NCBI RefSeq assembly: GCF_020037125.1
Contig: NZ_JAIQDG010000031.1
Location: 1-64,000 of the forward strand
Direction: 5' to 3'
DNA length: 64,000 nucleotides
Origin: Myxococcus sp. RHSTA-1-4
Lineage (GTDB): Bacteria; Myxococcota; Myxococcia; Myxococcales; Myxococcaceae
The notes below the pieces were generated by a model. The model ran no database searches. It was given only the letters and a program-made list of their open reading frames with translations, and was not told where the DNA came from. Below, piece after piece: positions 56,609-64,000 of the stretch. How positions within the stretch are numbered: position 1 is the stretch's first letter; every line of letters starts with the position of its first letter. The position numbers were made by a program, and so were the translations under genes.

Positions 56609-58318
56609 ATGGCCCCGAAGAAGAAGACCCCATCCGGTGGCGGGAATGTTCGCGCGGCGCGTACCCGTGGCGGCGCATCCAGCACCTCTCCCCTGCGCAC
56701 CATGGAGCGGACGCTGGCGGACATGGCGGGAACGCTGGGCGGACGCGGCCGCGAGGCCTCCCCGGCGAGCCGGGCCCAGGAGCTCATGTACGACGCCTGG
56801 GAGGCCCCCGACGCGGCCCGCCGCCTGGCCCTGGCCCGGGAGGCGCTGGACCGGTGGCCCGACTGCGCCGACGCCTACGTCTTGCTGGCCGAGGAGGAGG
56901 ACGACCCGGAGGCGAAGCGGGCCCTCTATGAGAAGGGCGTCGCCGCGGGCGAGCGCGCGCTCGGGCCGGACACGTTCAAGGAGGACGCCGGTCACTTCTG
57001 GGGCCTGCTGGAGACGCGCCCCTACATGCGCGCGCGCGAAGGACTGGCTGGGTGCCTGTGGGCGCTCGGCCGGCGCGAGGAGGCCGTGGCCCACTACCAG
57101 GAGATGCTGCGCCTCAACCCGGGAGACAACCAGGGCGTGCGCTTCGTGCTCGCCGGACATCTGGTGGAGCTCGGACAGGACGAGGCGCTCGCGAAACTGC
57201 TCCAGGCCTACGAGGACGACGCGACCGCGAACTGGGCCTACACCCGCGCGCTCCTCGCCTTCCGGCAGGGGGGCTCCAGCGCCCGGGCGCACGAGTTGCT
57301 GGAGAAAGCGCGGAAGGTGAACCCACACGTGCCTGCCTTCCTGCTCGGACGCAAGCGGATGCCACGTACCCCGCCGGCGTTCCACGGCTTCGGTGACAAG
57401 AACGAGGCCATTGTCTACGTCGTCGAGGGGCTCGCCGCCTGGGAGCGCAGTCCCGGAGCGCTGGACTGGCTCGCCACGGAGTGCGGAACGGCCCGGGGGG
57501 AGGGCTCGCGCCCCACCGTCGTCGAGGGAGTGGACGTGCGCCGCCTGCTCACCCGGGAGGGGAGGCACCTCTCCGAGAGGACGCGGAAGAGGGTCCTCCA
57601 GCTCGGAGAGGCCGCCGTGCCGGCAGTGGTGGACATCCTCGAGGACGAAGAGCTGTCGTTCGTCGACGGTCCGGGCCAGGGCTGGGCGCCCATCCACGCG
57701 GCGCGGCTGCTGTCCGAGCTGAAGGCAGAGGCGGCCATCCCCGCGATGGTGGAGGTGCTCGGCACGCTGGAGCCGGATGTCATCCTCTACGGAGAGCTCA
57801 TCCACGCGCTGGCGCGAATCGGTCCCGCTGCCGCTCCCGCGGCGCTCCAGGCGCTGGAGGAGGGACGGGCGGAGGAGGAGCTGGGGCTGCTCGAAGTCCT
57901 CGCCAAATGCGGGGCGAGGAGCGAGGCCATCTTCACGAGACTGCTCGAAGAGCTGCGCGAGGACGTGGGCCTGGGCGCCGCCTTCCTCGCCGACTACGGC
58001 GACCCCCGGGCCTTGCCGCTCCTCTACGAGGCCTTCGATGCCTACGACCTGGCCACGGATGAGGCGCCATGGCCCGGTCAGGCGCTCGCCGACCTCGAGG
58101 ACGCCATCGTGGAGCTCGGAGGCGAGCTGAGCGACGCGCAACGCAAGAAGTTCGACGCGGTGGTGGGCATCTACAGGGGCGCCCTCAAGGGGCTCCCCCT
58201 TCCCCCCGAGCCCGCCCGCCGCGAGCAGCGGCCCGGGCGGAACGAGCCCTGCTGGTGCGGCAGCGGACAGAAGTACAAGAAGTGCCACCTGTCGGACGAC
58301 TCGGGGCGGGGCCGATGA
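56609..58318 (+). CDS. TPR/HEAT-repeat protein with C-terminal SEC-C zinc motif
   Basis: The product is 569 residues, ATG 56609 preceded by GAGGTGAG. The N-terminus is basic (MAPKKKTPSGGGNVRAARTR). Residues 55-270 are TPR-like (YEKGVAAGERALG, REEAVAHYQEMLRLNPGDN). Residues 330-520 form HEAT-like units (AAVPAVVDILEDEELSF, AAPAALQALEEG). The last 25 residues carry SEC-C (PGRNEPCWCGSGQKYKKCH), a zinc-binding tail also found on SecA. It is cytoplasmic, possibly a protein-binding quality-control factor (inference). Confidence 0.8.
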   Translation: MAPKKKTPSGGGNVRAARTRGGASSTSPLRTMERTLADMAGTLGGRGREASPASRAQELMYDAWEAPDAARRLALAREALDRWPDCADAYVLLAEEEDDPEAKRALYEKGVAAGERALGPDTFKEDAGHFWGLLETRPYMRAREGLAGCLWALGRREEAVAHYQEMLRLNPGDNQGVRFVLAGHLVELGQDEALAKLLQAYEDDATANWAYTRALLAFRQGGSSARAHELLEKARKVNPHVPAFLLGRKRMPRTPPAFHGFGDKNEAIVYVVEGLAAWERSPGALDWLATECGTARGEGSRPTVVEGVDVRRLLTREGRHLSERTRKRVLQLGEAAVPAVVDILEDEELSFVDGPGQGWAPIHAARLLSELKAEAAIPAMVEVLGTLEPDVILYGELIHALARIGPAAAPAALQALEEGRAEEELGLLEVLAKCGARSEAIFTRLLEELREDVGLGAAFLADYGDPRALPLLYEAFDAYDLATDEAPWPGQALADLEDAIVELGGELSDAQRKKFDAVVGIYRGALKGLPLPPEPARREQRPGRNEPCWCGSGQKYKKCHLSDDSGRGR

Positions 58319-58425
58319 CGCGCTGGCGGTGAATAAAGCCCGCCCTGGCCCGTCCAGGTGCGCGGTGGAGCCACCGCGTCAGCACGGGCCGGACAACAAT
58401 GGGGCTCCCTGGAGGCACGTCTCTC

Positions 58426-61176
58426 ATGTACGCGCGGCGGTGGTGGGCCTTGGCGCTCGCGGGAACGCTCGTCGGCTGTGTGGTGGAGCCTCACCCGGAT
58501 GATGACTGGGACACGGAACCGCCCCCCACCGCTCAGTGGCCGGACGACCCCGGCCCGGACACGGGCTCCGGTGCCCCGGACTTCCGGATGGAGTCCCTGA
58601 CAGGCCCCTCGGACCTGGGGGCGGGCTCGCGGGAGATTCAGGTCCGGCTGTGCAACCTCGGCTCCGCGTCCGGGACGACGGAGGTCGCCTTCTTCCTGTC
58701 ACAGGACAGGACCATCGGCTGGGACGACGTCCTGCTGGCGACCACCACACGTGTCACGCTCGCGGCGGGAGAGTGCAAGGATGGCACCACCTGGGTGACC
58801 GCTCCGGCCATGCCCGAGGGCAGCTACGTGCTGGGCGCCCGGGTGGACCCGAACGAGCGTGTCGCCGAGGTGAGCGAGAGCAACAACATCCGCACGGGCG
58901 CCTTCGTGCTGGTTGACCGTACCGGGCCCCAGACGCCGTCGCCGTCCTGGACCTCCGGGGGGACGACGCGCAGCCTCTCCATCGAGACGGAGCCCGGCGC
59001 CACGGTGCGCGTCTACAGCGGCCCGGGCTGCACCGGTCCCGAGGTGGCGAACACGGTGGTGGACTCGGGCTCGTACTGCGAGGTGCCCATCAGCGTGCCG
59101 ACGAGCAGCTCGGGCGGCACGTACTCGGTGCGGGCGTATGACGCCGCCGGCAACGGCTCGGCCTGCAGCCCGACGGTGGAGTACCCGTATGGCGGCGGCA
59201 CGGGTGGCACGCTCCAGGCGCCGGTGCTGCTGGCCACGCGGCCGGGCTCGCCGGGGCGCAGCCTGACGCCCATCTTCGACGGCCGCGCCACGCCGCGCGT
59301 GACGGTGGAGGTCTTCAAGCGCGCCAACTGCGAGGGCACGGCGGACGCGGTGCTGACGGCGGACTCCGTGGGCGCCTTCTCCTACCAGGCGACGGTGGCG
59401 AAGGACACGAAGCTCACGGTGTCGGCCCGCGCGAAGGGGACGGACGGCTATTACGGCCAGACGACGTCCGCCTGCTCCAACCCGCTGGAGTACCAGAACG
59501 ACAGCACGCCGCCGCCTCCGCCGTCCATCATCGACGTGAAGTGGCGGTACACGAGCACGGGCCGGGAGCTCACGGTGACGGGCACGACGGAGCCGGGCGC
59601 CACGGTGGGCGTGTTCATCGACGTGGCGTGCACGGGGACTCCGGCGCGCACGGTGCAGGCGGACGCGGAGGGGCGCTTCACGGCCACCATGCCCTTCAGC
59701 GCGGGCAACAGCCACCGCGTGTTCGTCGCGGCGAGGGACGCGCTGGGCAACGAGTCCACGTGCGCCGAGGGTCCCGCGTACGAGATTCGCTGCCCCGCGG
59801 GCACGGCCGACTGTGACGGCAACTCCAGCAACGGCTGCGAGGTGGACCTCACCGCGGACGCGTCCCACTGCGGCGCCTGCGGCAACACGTGCCAGAGCGG
59901 GCCCTACGCGGAGGGCGTGTGCGTGGCGGCGACGTGCGGCAACACCTGCCAGCCGGGCTGGTACGACTGCGACGGCAACACGGCCAACGGCTGCGAGTCC
60001 ATGTATGCGTGCCAGTCCACGACGTGCACCATCGACAAGCCGAGCGAGCTGATGGTGACGGCGCTGTCGGTGGTGGAGGACCCGGTGCGCACGGCGCCCG
60101 GCGGGGCCTGGCACTTCGGCACGCTGATGCGCGAGCTGGCGGGCGGGCAGGACCCGTCGCCGCTGGTGCGGGCGTGGCTGAAGACGTGGATGGAGAAGCA
60201 GGTCGTCAACGGGCTGCCGCTGCCGGCGCGCACGGCGATGCAGACGAAGGTGCTGGGGCCCTGGGAGACGCGCAGCGGCGGGGCGTCCCGGCCGCTGGAC
60301 TTCAGCAAGGCGCCATTCCGGCTGCTGGCCATCGTCAACCGCATGGACCTGCGCCGGCCGGGCGCGCAGGCCGGAGAGGGCCGCTTCGTCTTCGGCGTGC
60401 TGGACGCGAACGGGGCGCCGCTCGAGTTCACCGTCATCCTGGAGTACGCGCTGCCGGGCGGCACGCAGGCGGAAATCCAGCAGTGGGCGAACGACTGGCA
60501 CGCGCTGGGCACGCTGAAGGTGGGGCACCGGGACTACAACGCGAAGCTGCAGGCGCTGACGGACCGGTTCGCCCGGGCGGGAGTGATGGCGGGCCGGCAC
60601 CAGGGCAGCGCGCTGAACCAGATTCGCACCAACGAAATCGCGCTCGCCGAGCCCTGGGAGATGCGCGAGTTCGTGCTCACGCCGCAGGGCCTGCAACCGG
60701 AGACGGTGAAGCTGACGCCGGCGATGCACTTCATGAACACGGAGATGCTGGGCAGCTACATCCGGGAGAACGAGGCGGACATCCTCGCGGAGCGGCACAC
60801 CGTGCCCGCCAGCCGGGAAGGGATTCCGTTCCTGGGGGCGTCGTCGCTGGTGCCCCTGGACCTCTTCTGGCGCGCGCCGGGGGTGTCGGCGGAGGCGCGG
60901 CACAAGTTCTCCATGAACACGTGCAGCGGGTGCCATGCGGGTGAGACGCAAACGGAGTTCCTCCACGTGGCGCCGCGCGCGGCGGGCCGGGTGGCGGCGC
61001 TGTCGCCCTACCTGAAGGGGACGACGGTGACGGACCCGGTGACGCGGACGACGCGCGTGTTCGACGACCTGGGCCGCCGCGCCGAGGACCTGAAGGCGCT
61101 GGTCTGCCCCTCGGCCACGTCGCTCAAGTCGGGTGAACTGGCGCCGTCCAACCTGCCGCCCGCCCGCGTGCACTGA
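58426..61176 (+). CDS. Large multidomain lipoprotein with CARDB and Cys-rich repeats
   Basis: The product is 916 residues, ATG 58426 with GGAGG. Lipobox TLVGCVVEP. CARDB domain at about 45-160 (EIQVRLCNLGSASGTTEVAFF, VAEVSESNNIRTG). Two or three Ig-like repeats with paired cysteines (GATVRVYSGPGCTGPEV, EPGATVGVFIDVACTG). A myxobacterial CPAGTADCDGNSSNGCEV / CGACGNTC segment follows. Then a 390-residue C-terminal domain contains FSMNTCSGCHAGETQTEF, a CxxCH haem-like site. Surface-exposed; function unknown. A strong hairpin follows 19 bp past the stop. Confidence 0.78.
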   Translation: MYARRWWALALAGTLVGCVVEPHPDDDWDTEPPPTAQWPDDPGPDTGSGAPDFRMESLTGPSDLGAGSREIQVRLCNLGSASGTTEVAFFLSQDRTIGWDDVLLATTTRVTLAAGECKDGTTWVTAPAMPEGSYVLGARVDPNERVAEVSESNNIRTGAFVLVDRTGPQTPSPSWTSGGTTRSLSIETEPGATVRVYSGPGCTGPEVANTVVDSGSYCEVPISVPTSSSGGTYSVRAYDAAGNGSACSPTVEYPYGGGTGGTLQAPVLLATRPGSPGRSLTPIFDGRATPRVTVEVFKRANCEGTADAVLTADSVGAFSYQATVAKDTKLTVSARAKGTDGYYGQTTSACSNPLEYQNDSTPPPPPSIIDVKWRYTSTGRELTVTGTTEPGATVGVFIDVACTGTPARTVQADAEGRFTATMPFSAGNSHRVFVAARDALGNESTCAEGPAYEIRCPAGTADCDGNSSNGCEVDLTADASHCGACGNTCQSGPYAEGVCVAATCGNTCQPGWYDCDGNTANGCESMYACQSTTCTIDKPSELMVTALSVVEDPVRTAPGGAWHFGTLMRELAGGQDPSPLVRAWLKTWMEKQVVNGLPLPARTAMQTKVLGPWETRSGGASRPLDFSKAPFRLLAIVNRMDLRRPGAQAGEGRFVFGVLDANGAPLEFTVILEYALPGGTQAEIQQWANDWHALGTLKVGHRDYNAKLQALTDRFARAGVMAGRHQGSALNQIRTNEIALAEPWEMREFVLTPQGLQPETVKLTPAMHFMNTEMLGSYIRENEADILAERHTVPASREGIPFLGASSLVPLDLFWRAPGVSAEARHKFSMNTCSGCHAGETQTEFLHVAPRAAGRVAALSPYLKGTTVTDPVTRTTRVFDDLGRRAEDLKALVCPSATSLKSGELAPSNLPPARVH

Positions 61177-61195
61177 GCGGGAAGGGATGAAGTGG

Positions 61196-61229
61196 ATGCC
61201 CGGGGAGCCATAGTGGGCTCTCCGGGCAT
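61196..61229 (+). terminator. Strong hairpin after the multidomain lipoprotein gene
   Basis: ATGCCCGGGGAGCC pairs with GGCTCTCCGGGCAT: a 14-bp stem with one G-T pair and a loop of about 6 nt. It starts 19 bp past the stop codon. There is no long T tract. It may also serve the convergent gene ending at 61294. Confidence 0.6.
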
Positions 61230-61293
61230 TGATGGTGAGCACGACACGGTTCGACAAGGGAGCCCACCGCGCACATCTACCGGCCGGAGTGAG

Positions 61294-61569
61294 TCAGGGC
61301 GAGTCCGCCCGTGGAGCGGCTTCAGAGCGCCAGCGATCAATCAGGCGCTGGCGCTGTGCGGGCGAGATTTCCGAGCCGTAGGTCCGGTCCAGCAGCCTGA
61401 GCTTCCACTCGACAGAGCCGGGCACCAGTCCTTCTTCCCGCAGCGCCGCGGCGATGAGCGCGCGAGCGGCGGAGAACATGTCCGCGCCCATCTTGAGACG
61501 CTCCTCCCCGGATCGTCGCAGCAACAAGGTGCGAACGAGCGCCTCGGCACGTGGCAGGGTGTCGTTCAT
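61294..61569 (-). CDS. Small protein paired with a nucleotidyltransferase gene
   Basis: The product is 91 residues. It is all helical (ALVRTLLLRRSGEERLKMG, MFSAARALIAAALREEG) and ends in WKLRLLDRTYGSEISPAQ. I recognise no family. It begins at an ATGA overlap with the frameshifted nucleotidyltransferase. Two-gene units of small protein plus nucleotidyltransferase often act as toxin-antitoxin or defence pairs, but that is inference. Because the upstream gene is broken, this one may no longer be translated efficiently. Confidence 0.55.
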   Translation of the reverse strand: MNDTLPRAEALVRTLLLRRSGEERLKMGADMFSAARALIAAALREEGLVPGSVEWKLRLLDRTYGSEISPAQRQRLIDRWRSEAAPRADSP

Positions 61570-62115
61570 CGCTTCACCTTCTCCAGCAGAGATTCGACTC
61601 CCAACTCGCGGGCCCAATGGGACATGTACGCCCAGTCCAGGGCAGGTACCGCATCTACGATGTTGCGCACATCGCCCAATTGCAACTCGGAGAGACTGTC
61701 ACGCGCCCAATAGAGCTTGGAGAGAACCAGATCTTCAGGGGACACGAGCCAGATACGCTGCCCCTGGACCTCGATGGCCCGCCTTCGCTTGAACTCCTCC
61801 TGACGGACGGTACGGGCTTCTCTTGCGAACGATGCAGTCAACCTTCACCACCGTCTCGAAGTGAATGAGGTTGAAGAGAGACTGGCGGGCAAGCGCCTCA
61901 CGAATCTCCTGCTCGTCAATCGAGAAGTCCTCCTGGAAGAGGGACACCATTCTCCCCACGTCGGTGGACCCAAGCTCGACGACAAGGTCGACATCCCGAG
62001 TCATGCGTGGCCGCGCGTAGAAGTTCATCGCGGTGGAACCGCTCAGCATGTACGGGATGCCGGCCTGCTCGAGTCGGCTGCCCACCAGCAGGAGAACCTT
62101 GAGGTAGTCGTCCAC
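61566..62115 (-). pseudogene. Nucleotidyltransferase gene disrupted by a 4-bp tandem duplication
   Basis: The first frame (GTG 62115) reads YMLSGSTAMNFYARPRMTRDVDLVVE, a nucleotidyltransferase with GSTA and the D-x-D pair, continuing to VDCIVRKRSPYR. The rest continues in another frame from RQEEFKRRRAI through SPEDLVLSKLYWARDS to the TGA at 61566. The join is at 61803-61810, where ACGG occurs twice in tandem (CCGTCCGT on the coding strand). Removing one copy restores a single frame of about 180 residues. Relatives include AbiEii-like and DUF6036 proteins. It could be a recent mutation or a sequencing error. Confidence 0.75.
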
Positions 62116-62203
62116 GGAGACAAAATACCGCGTCCCTCCCTCGAGCGCCCCTCAACTCAGCGAGCCTGGGCGACCCACATCCAGGCGTGCCGCCCCCACG
62201 GAC

Positions 62204-63010
62204 CTACCGCCCGAAGCCCCCCAGCGCCGTCCTGCTGAAGCTCGCCGCCCCCTGGCTCACCCGCACCGCGCTCTGGCTGAAGACCTGGAACGCGGCGCGA
62301 ATCTCCTGCGCCTTCTGGCCCGGCGTCAGAATCCACTTGTCCTCGATGCCCATCTCCCGGAACACGCGGCGGAAGTCGGTGCTCCCGTCGTCGATGCCCA
62401 TCGCCGCGACGATGTGGCTCTCCGCCCGCTGAAGGTCCTTCACCAGCGCCGCCACATCCCGCGCCTTCGCCTTCTGCGAGTGCATGTCCGCGCCGTCCGT
62501 AATCAGCAGCGTCACCGTCCGCACCGGCACGCCGTTGCCGCTGAACTCCTGCGACTTCGCCAGCACCGTGCCCAGCAGCACCACCGTCTGGTCGTACAAC
62601 GGCGTGCCCTCGTCCGCCCGGTAGTTCCCCGAGTGCATCCGCACCACGTCCTCCAGCGGCCGGAACGGGTTCAGCACAGTCCCATTCAGGTAGCGCGTGT
62701 GGAAGAGGACGCCGTCCTTCTGCTTGCTCGCCAGCAGCGCGTCGAGCACCAGGTTGTGCCCATCACACACCGTCTTCTCGTGCCCCGCGGTCGAGATGCT
62801 CCCCGAGTCATCCGGCATCACCGTCACCAGCACCACCTCGCTGGCCTGCACGTCCTCCACGCACACGCCGAGCCCCGCCTGAATCTGCGCCCCCAGGTCC
62901 ACCACCGTCAGCGCCTGCAACCCCGCCGGGCTCAGCACGCCCTCCGCGTGCGCATCCTGAAAGAGCTTCTGGACGCCACTGCCATTCCCACCGCTCGCCT
63001 TGCTGCTCAT
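62204..63010 (-). CDS. VWA-domain protein
   Basis: The product is 268 residues, ATG 63010 (GGAG upstream). MIDAS motif DDSGSIST (DxSxS), then EGTPLYDQTVVL with the Thr, and LLITDGADMHS with the Asp: a complete metal-ion adhesion site. There is no signal peptide, so it is cytoplasmic. The N-terminal SSKASGGNGSG is flexible. The gene lies 71 bp downstream of an isochorismatase-family gene on the same strand. No ATPase partner is adjacent in the window. Confidence 0.8.
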   Translation of the reverse strand: MSSKASGGNGSGVQKLFQDAHAEGVLSPAGLQALTVVDLGAQIQAGLGVCVEDVQASEVVLVTVMPDDSGSISTAGHEKTVCDGHNLVLDALLASKQKDGVLFHTRYLNGTVLNPFRPLEDVVRMHSGNYRADEGTPLYDQTVVLLGTVLAKSQEFSGNGVPVRTVTLLITDGADMHSQKAKARDVAALVKDLQRAESHIVAAMGIDDGSTDFRRVFREMGIEDKWILTPGQKAQEIRAAFQVFSQSAVRVSQGAASFSRTALGGFGR

Positions 63011-63081
63011 GACTCCCACTCCTTCGCCCTTCTCGAGGGCATGTCCATTTCGTTCGACTGCCTCCGGCCCCGCGGCTCAGC

Positions 63082-64000
63082 TCACGCGATGCGCAGGTCC
63101 GGCCAGCTCGCCAGCGGGTCCGTGGACTTCACCAGGTGCATGCCCGCGTCCGCGAAGCGCTTCAGCGCCGCCTCCGCCTGCGGCGTGAAGTCCGCCGCGA
63201 AGCCGCCCTTCCCGTCCGGCACCGTCACCGCCGACATGCAGTCCGTCAGCAGGTACACCTTGCGAGCCAGCGCCGCGTCCTGCGCGACAATCTCCCCCAG
63301 CAGGTCGTCGATGGAGCTCTTCACGCAGTGGCTCGCCGCCTGGCCGGCAATCACCACCGCGTCCGCCGTGAGCAGCGTCTTGAGGAACTGCGTGTTCCGC
63401 TGCGCCAGCGGCTGCCCGTCATGCCGGGCGAGCACCTCCGGCCGCAGCACCGAGTAGTTCTCCGTCAGCGGGTTGCCGCCCTTCACCTCCGCCCAGGACT
63501 GCATGCCACGCACGTACGAGTGGAACAGCCGCGCCTCCTGCACCACGCCCGCCAGCGCGTGCCCGTCGCTGCCCAGCAGGCAGTGCGGCGGCCACAGGTA
63601 CAGCGTGTACTTCCCCGCCCGCTCCAGCTCCTCGCAGTAGTACTTCACCTGCTTCAACAGCCACGGGTAGTTGCCGCCGCACAGCCACTTCGCCACCGCG
63701 GGGTTCGGCCTCGCCTGCCCGCGCTCAATCTGCTCGCGTGTCACCTCGCGGTACGCCGTGAGCGGCTTGTCGTCCTGGTCCACCCAGAAGGACGGGAAGA
63801 AAATCTGGTACGCGAAGTGGGTGTCGAGCGTCGCCGTCACGTTCGTCAGCGCGCCGAGGTTGCGGTAGATGAACTCGGCGATGCGGCGGCTGTCGTCCAC
63901 GGCCCCGCGCCCGCTGCGGCCCGCCACGTAGAGCGAGCCCTCCGGGAAGCAGAAGTCCTTCTGCACGTCGATGAGCAGCAGGTGCAGGTTGAACGTGTCC
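63082..64000 (-). CDS. Isochorismatase-family cysteine hydrolase, 5' end outside the window
   Basis: The frame is open to the window edge. In-window reading starts DTFNLHLLLIDVQKDFCFP, whose Asp is the family's catalytic Asp. The nucleophile is in AGQAASHCVKSS (Cys), with a cis-peptide VIAGQAASH just before it, and YLLTDCMSAV follows. At about 306 residues in the window it is longer than typical nicotinamidases (180-220), due to an insert around TREQIERGQARPNPAVAKWL. Substrate unknown. It is probably co-transcribed with the VWA gene. Confidence 0.82.
   Translation of the reverse strand, partial: DTFNLHLLLIDVQKDFCFPEGSLYVAGRSGRGAVDDSRRIAEFIYRNLGALTNVTATLDTHFAYQIFFPSFWVDQDDKPLTAYREVTREQIERGQARPNPAVAKWLCGGNYPWLLKQVKYYCEELERAGKYTLYLWPPHCLLGSDGHALAGVVQEARLFHSYVRGMQSWAEVKGGNPLTENYSVLRPEVLARHDGQPLAQRNTQFLKTLLTADAVVIAGQAASHCVKSSIDDLLGEIVAQDAALARKVYLLTDCMSAVTVPDGKGGFAADFTPQAEAALKRFADAGMHLVKSTDPLASWPDLRIA

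Noticed and set aside
1..64000. tRNA or rRNA genes
   Set aside because: Scattered TTCGAA-like strings were looked at, but none sits in a cloverleaf-compatible context. No rRNA-like sequence was noticed.

Overview
The window looks like a chromosome segment of a myxobacterium of the Myxococcus/Corallococcus/Pyxidicoccus group. GC content is very high with strong GC bias at third codon positions. Exported lipoproteins of unknown function are unusually common. Several families typical of that group are present: Imm11 (MXAN_0049-type) immunity protein, TIGR02270 and DUF2169 type VI proteins, Uma2 nuclease, IPT/TIG and CARDB lipoproteins, and IS481/IS4 debris. No rRNA, tRNA or CRISPR array is visible.

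Layout. 1-2.2 kb is decayed mobile DNA: an IS481-type transposase fused in frame to the C-terminus of its ATPase partner, abutting a Fic gene that has lost its catalytic core. 2.7-8 kb holds an exported helical protein, a subtilisin-like protease with a P domain, an IS4 scrap and small secreted proteins. 8.2-12.7 kb is metabolism and stress: a three-domain universal stress protein with a D-lactate dehydrogenase, and divergently a zinc-ribbon thioredoxin (trxC) with nicotinate phosphoribosyltransferase (pncB). 12.8-16.4 kb carries lipoproteins, a Uma2 nuclease and an Hsp20 remnant. 16.9-22.3 kb is a tight five-gene operon built around a MoxR-type AAA ATPase and a metallopeptidase-VWA fusion. 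Directly downstream, 22.4-25.1 kb is an overlapping ECF sigma / anti-sigma / exported caspase-like trio. 25.2-30.5 kb has a TIG-repeat lipoprotein, a radical SAM protein overlapping a PLP-enzyme-like protein, and a TRIC-like channel. 30.6-37.6 kb has lipoproteins, a Yip1-type membrane protein, an SGNH hydrolase/serine hydrolase pair and a small protein resembling a type III secretion inner rod. 37.7-38.3 kb is a non-coding tandem array of hairpin units. 39.5-44.4 kb holds signalling genes (response regulator, LysR regulator, two histidine kinases). 45-56.4 kb is a glycosyltransferase neighbourhood into which a 6 kb type VI effector/immunity island has been inserted. 56.6-64 kb holds a TPR/HEAT/SEC-C protein, a large lipoprotein, a frameshifted nucleotidyltransferase pair, and a VWA protein with an isochorismatase-family hydrolase cut by the window edge.

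How the parts work together. The island genes run in one direction with 9-17 bp gaps and read as one module: DUF2169 adaptor, ketosynthase-like protein, PAAR-like DUF4150 protein, AHH nuclease toxin, Imm11 immunity, DUF6484 and TIGR02270. The module is bracketed by 95-bp direct repeats that duplicate the overlapping 3' ends of two convergent glycosyltransferase genes, so neither gene was broken. The MoxR operon and the sigma/caspase operon lie on one strand 66 bp apart and could form one regulated protein-remodelling/proteolysis locus. The two observations most worth following up are the hairpin array at 37.8-38.2 kb and the repeat-bracketed island.
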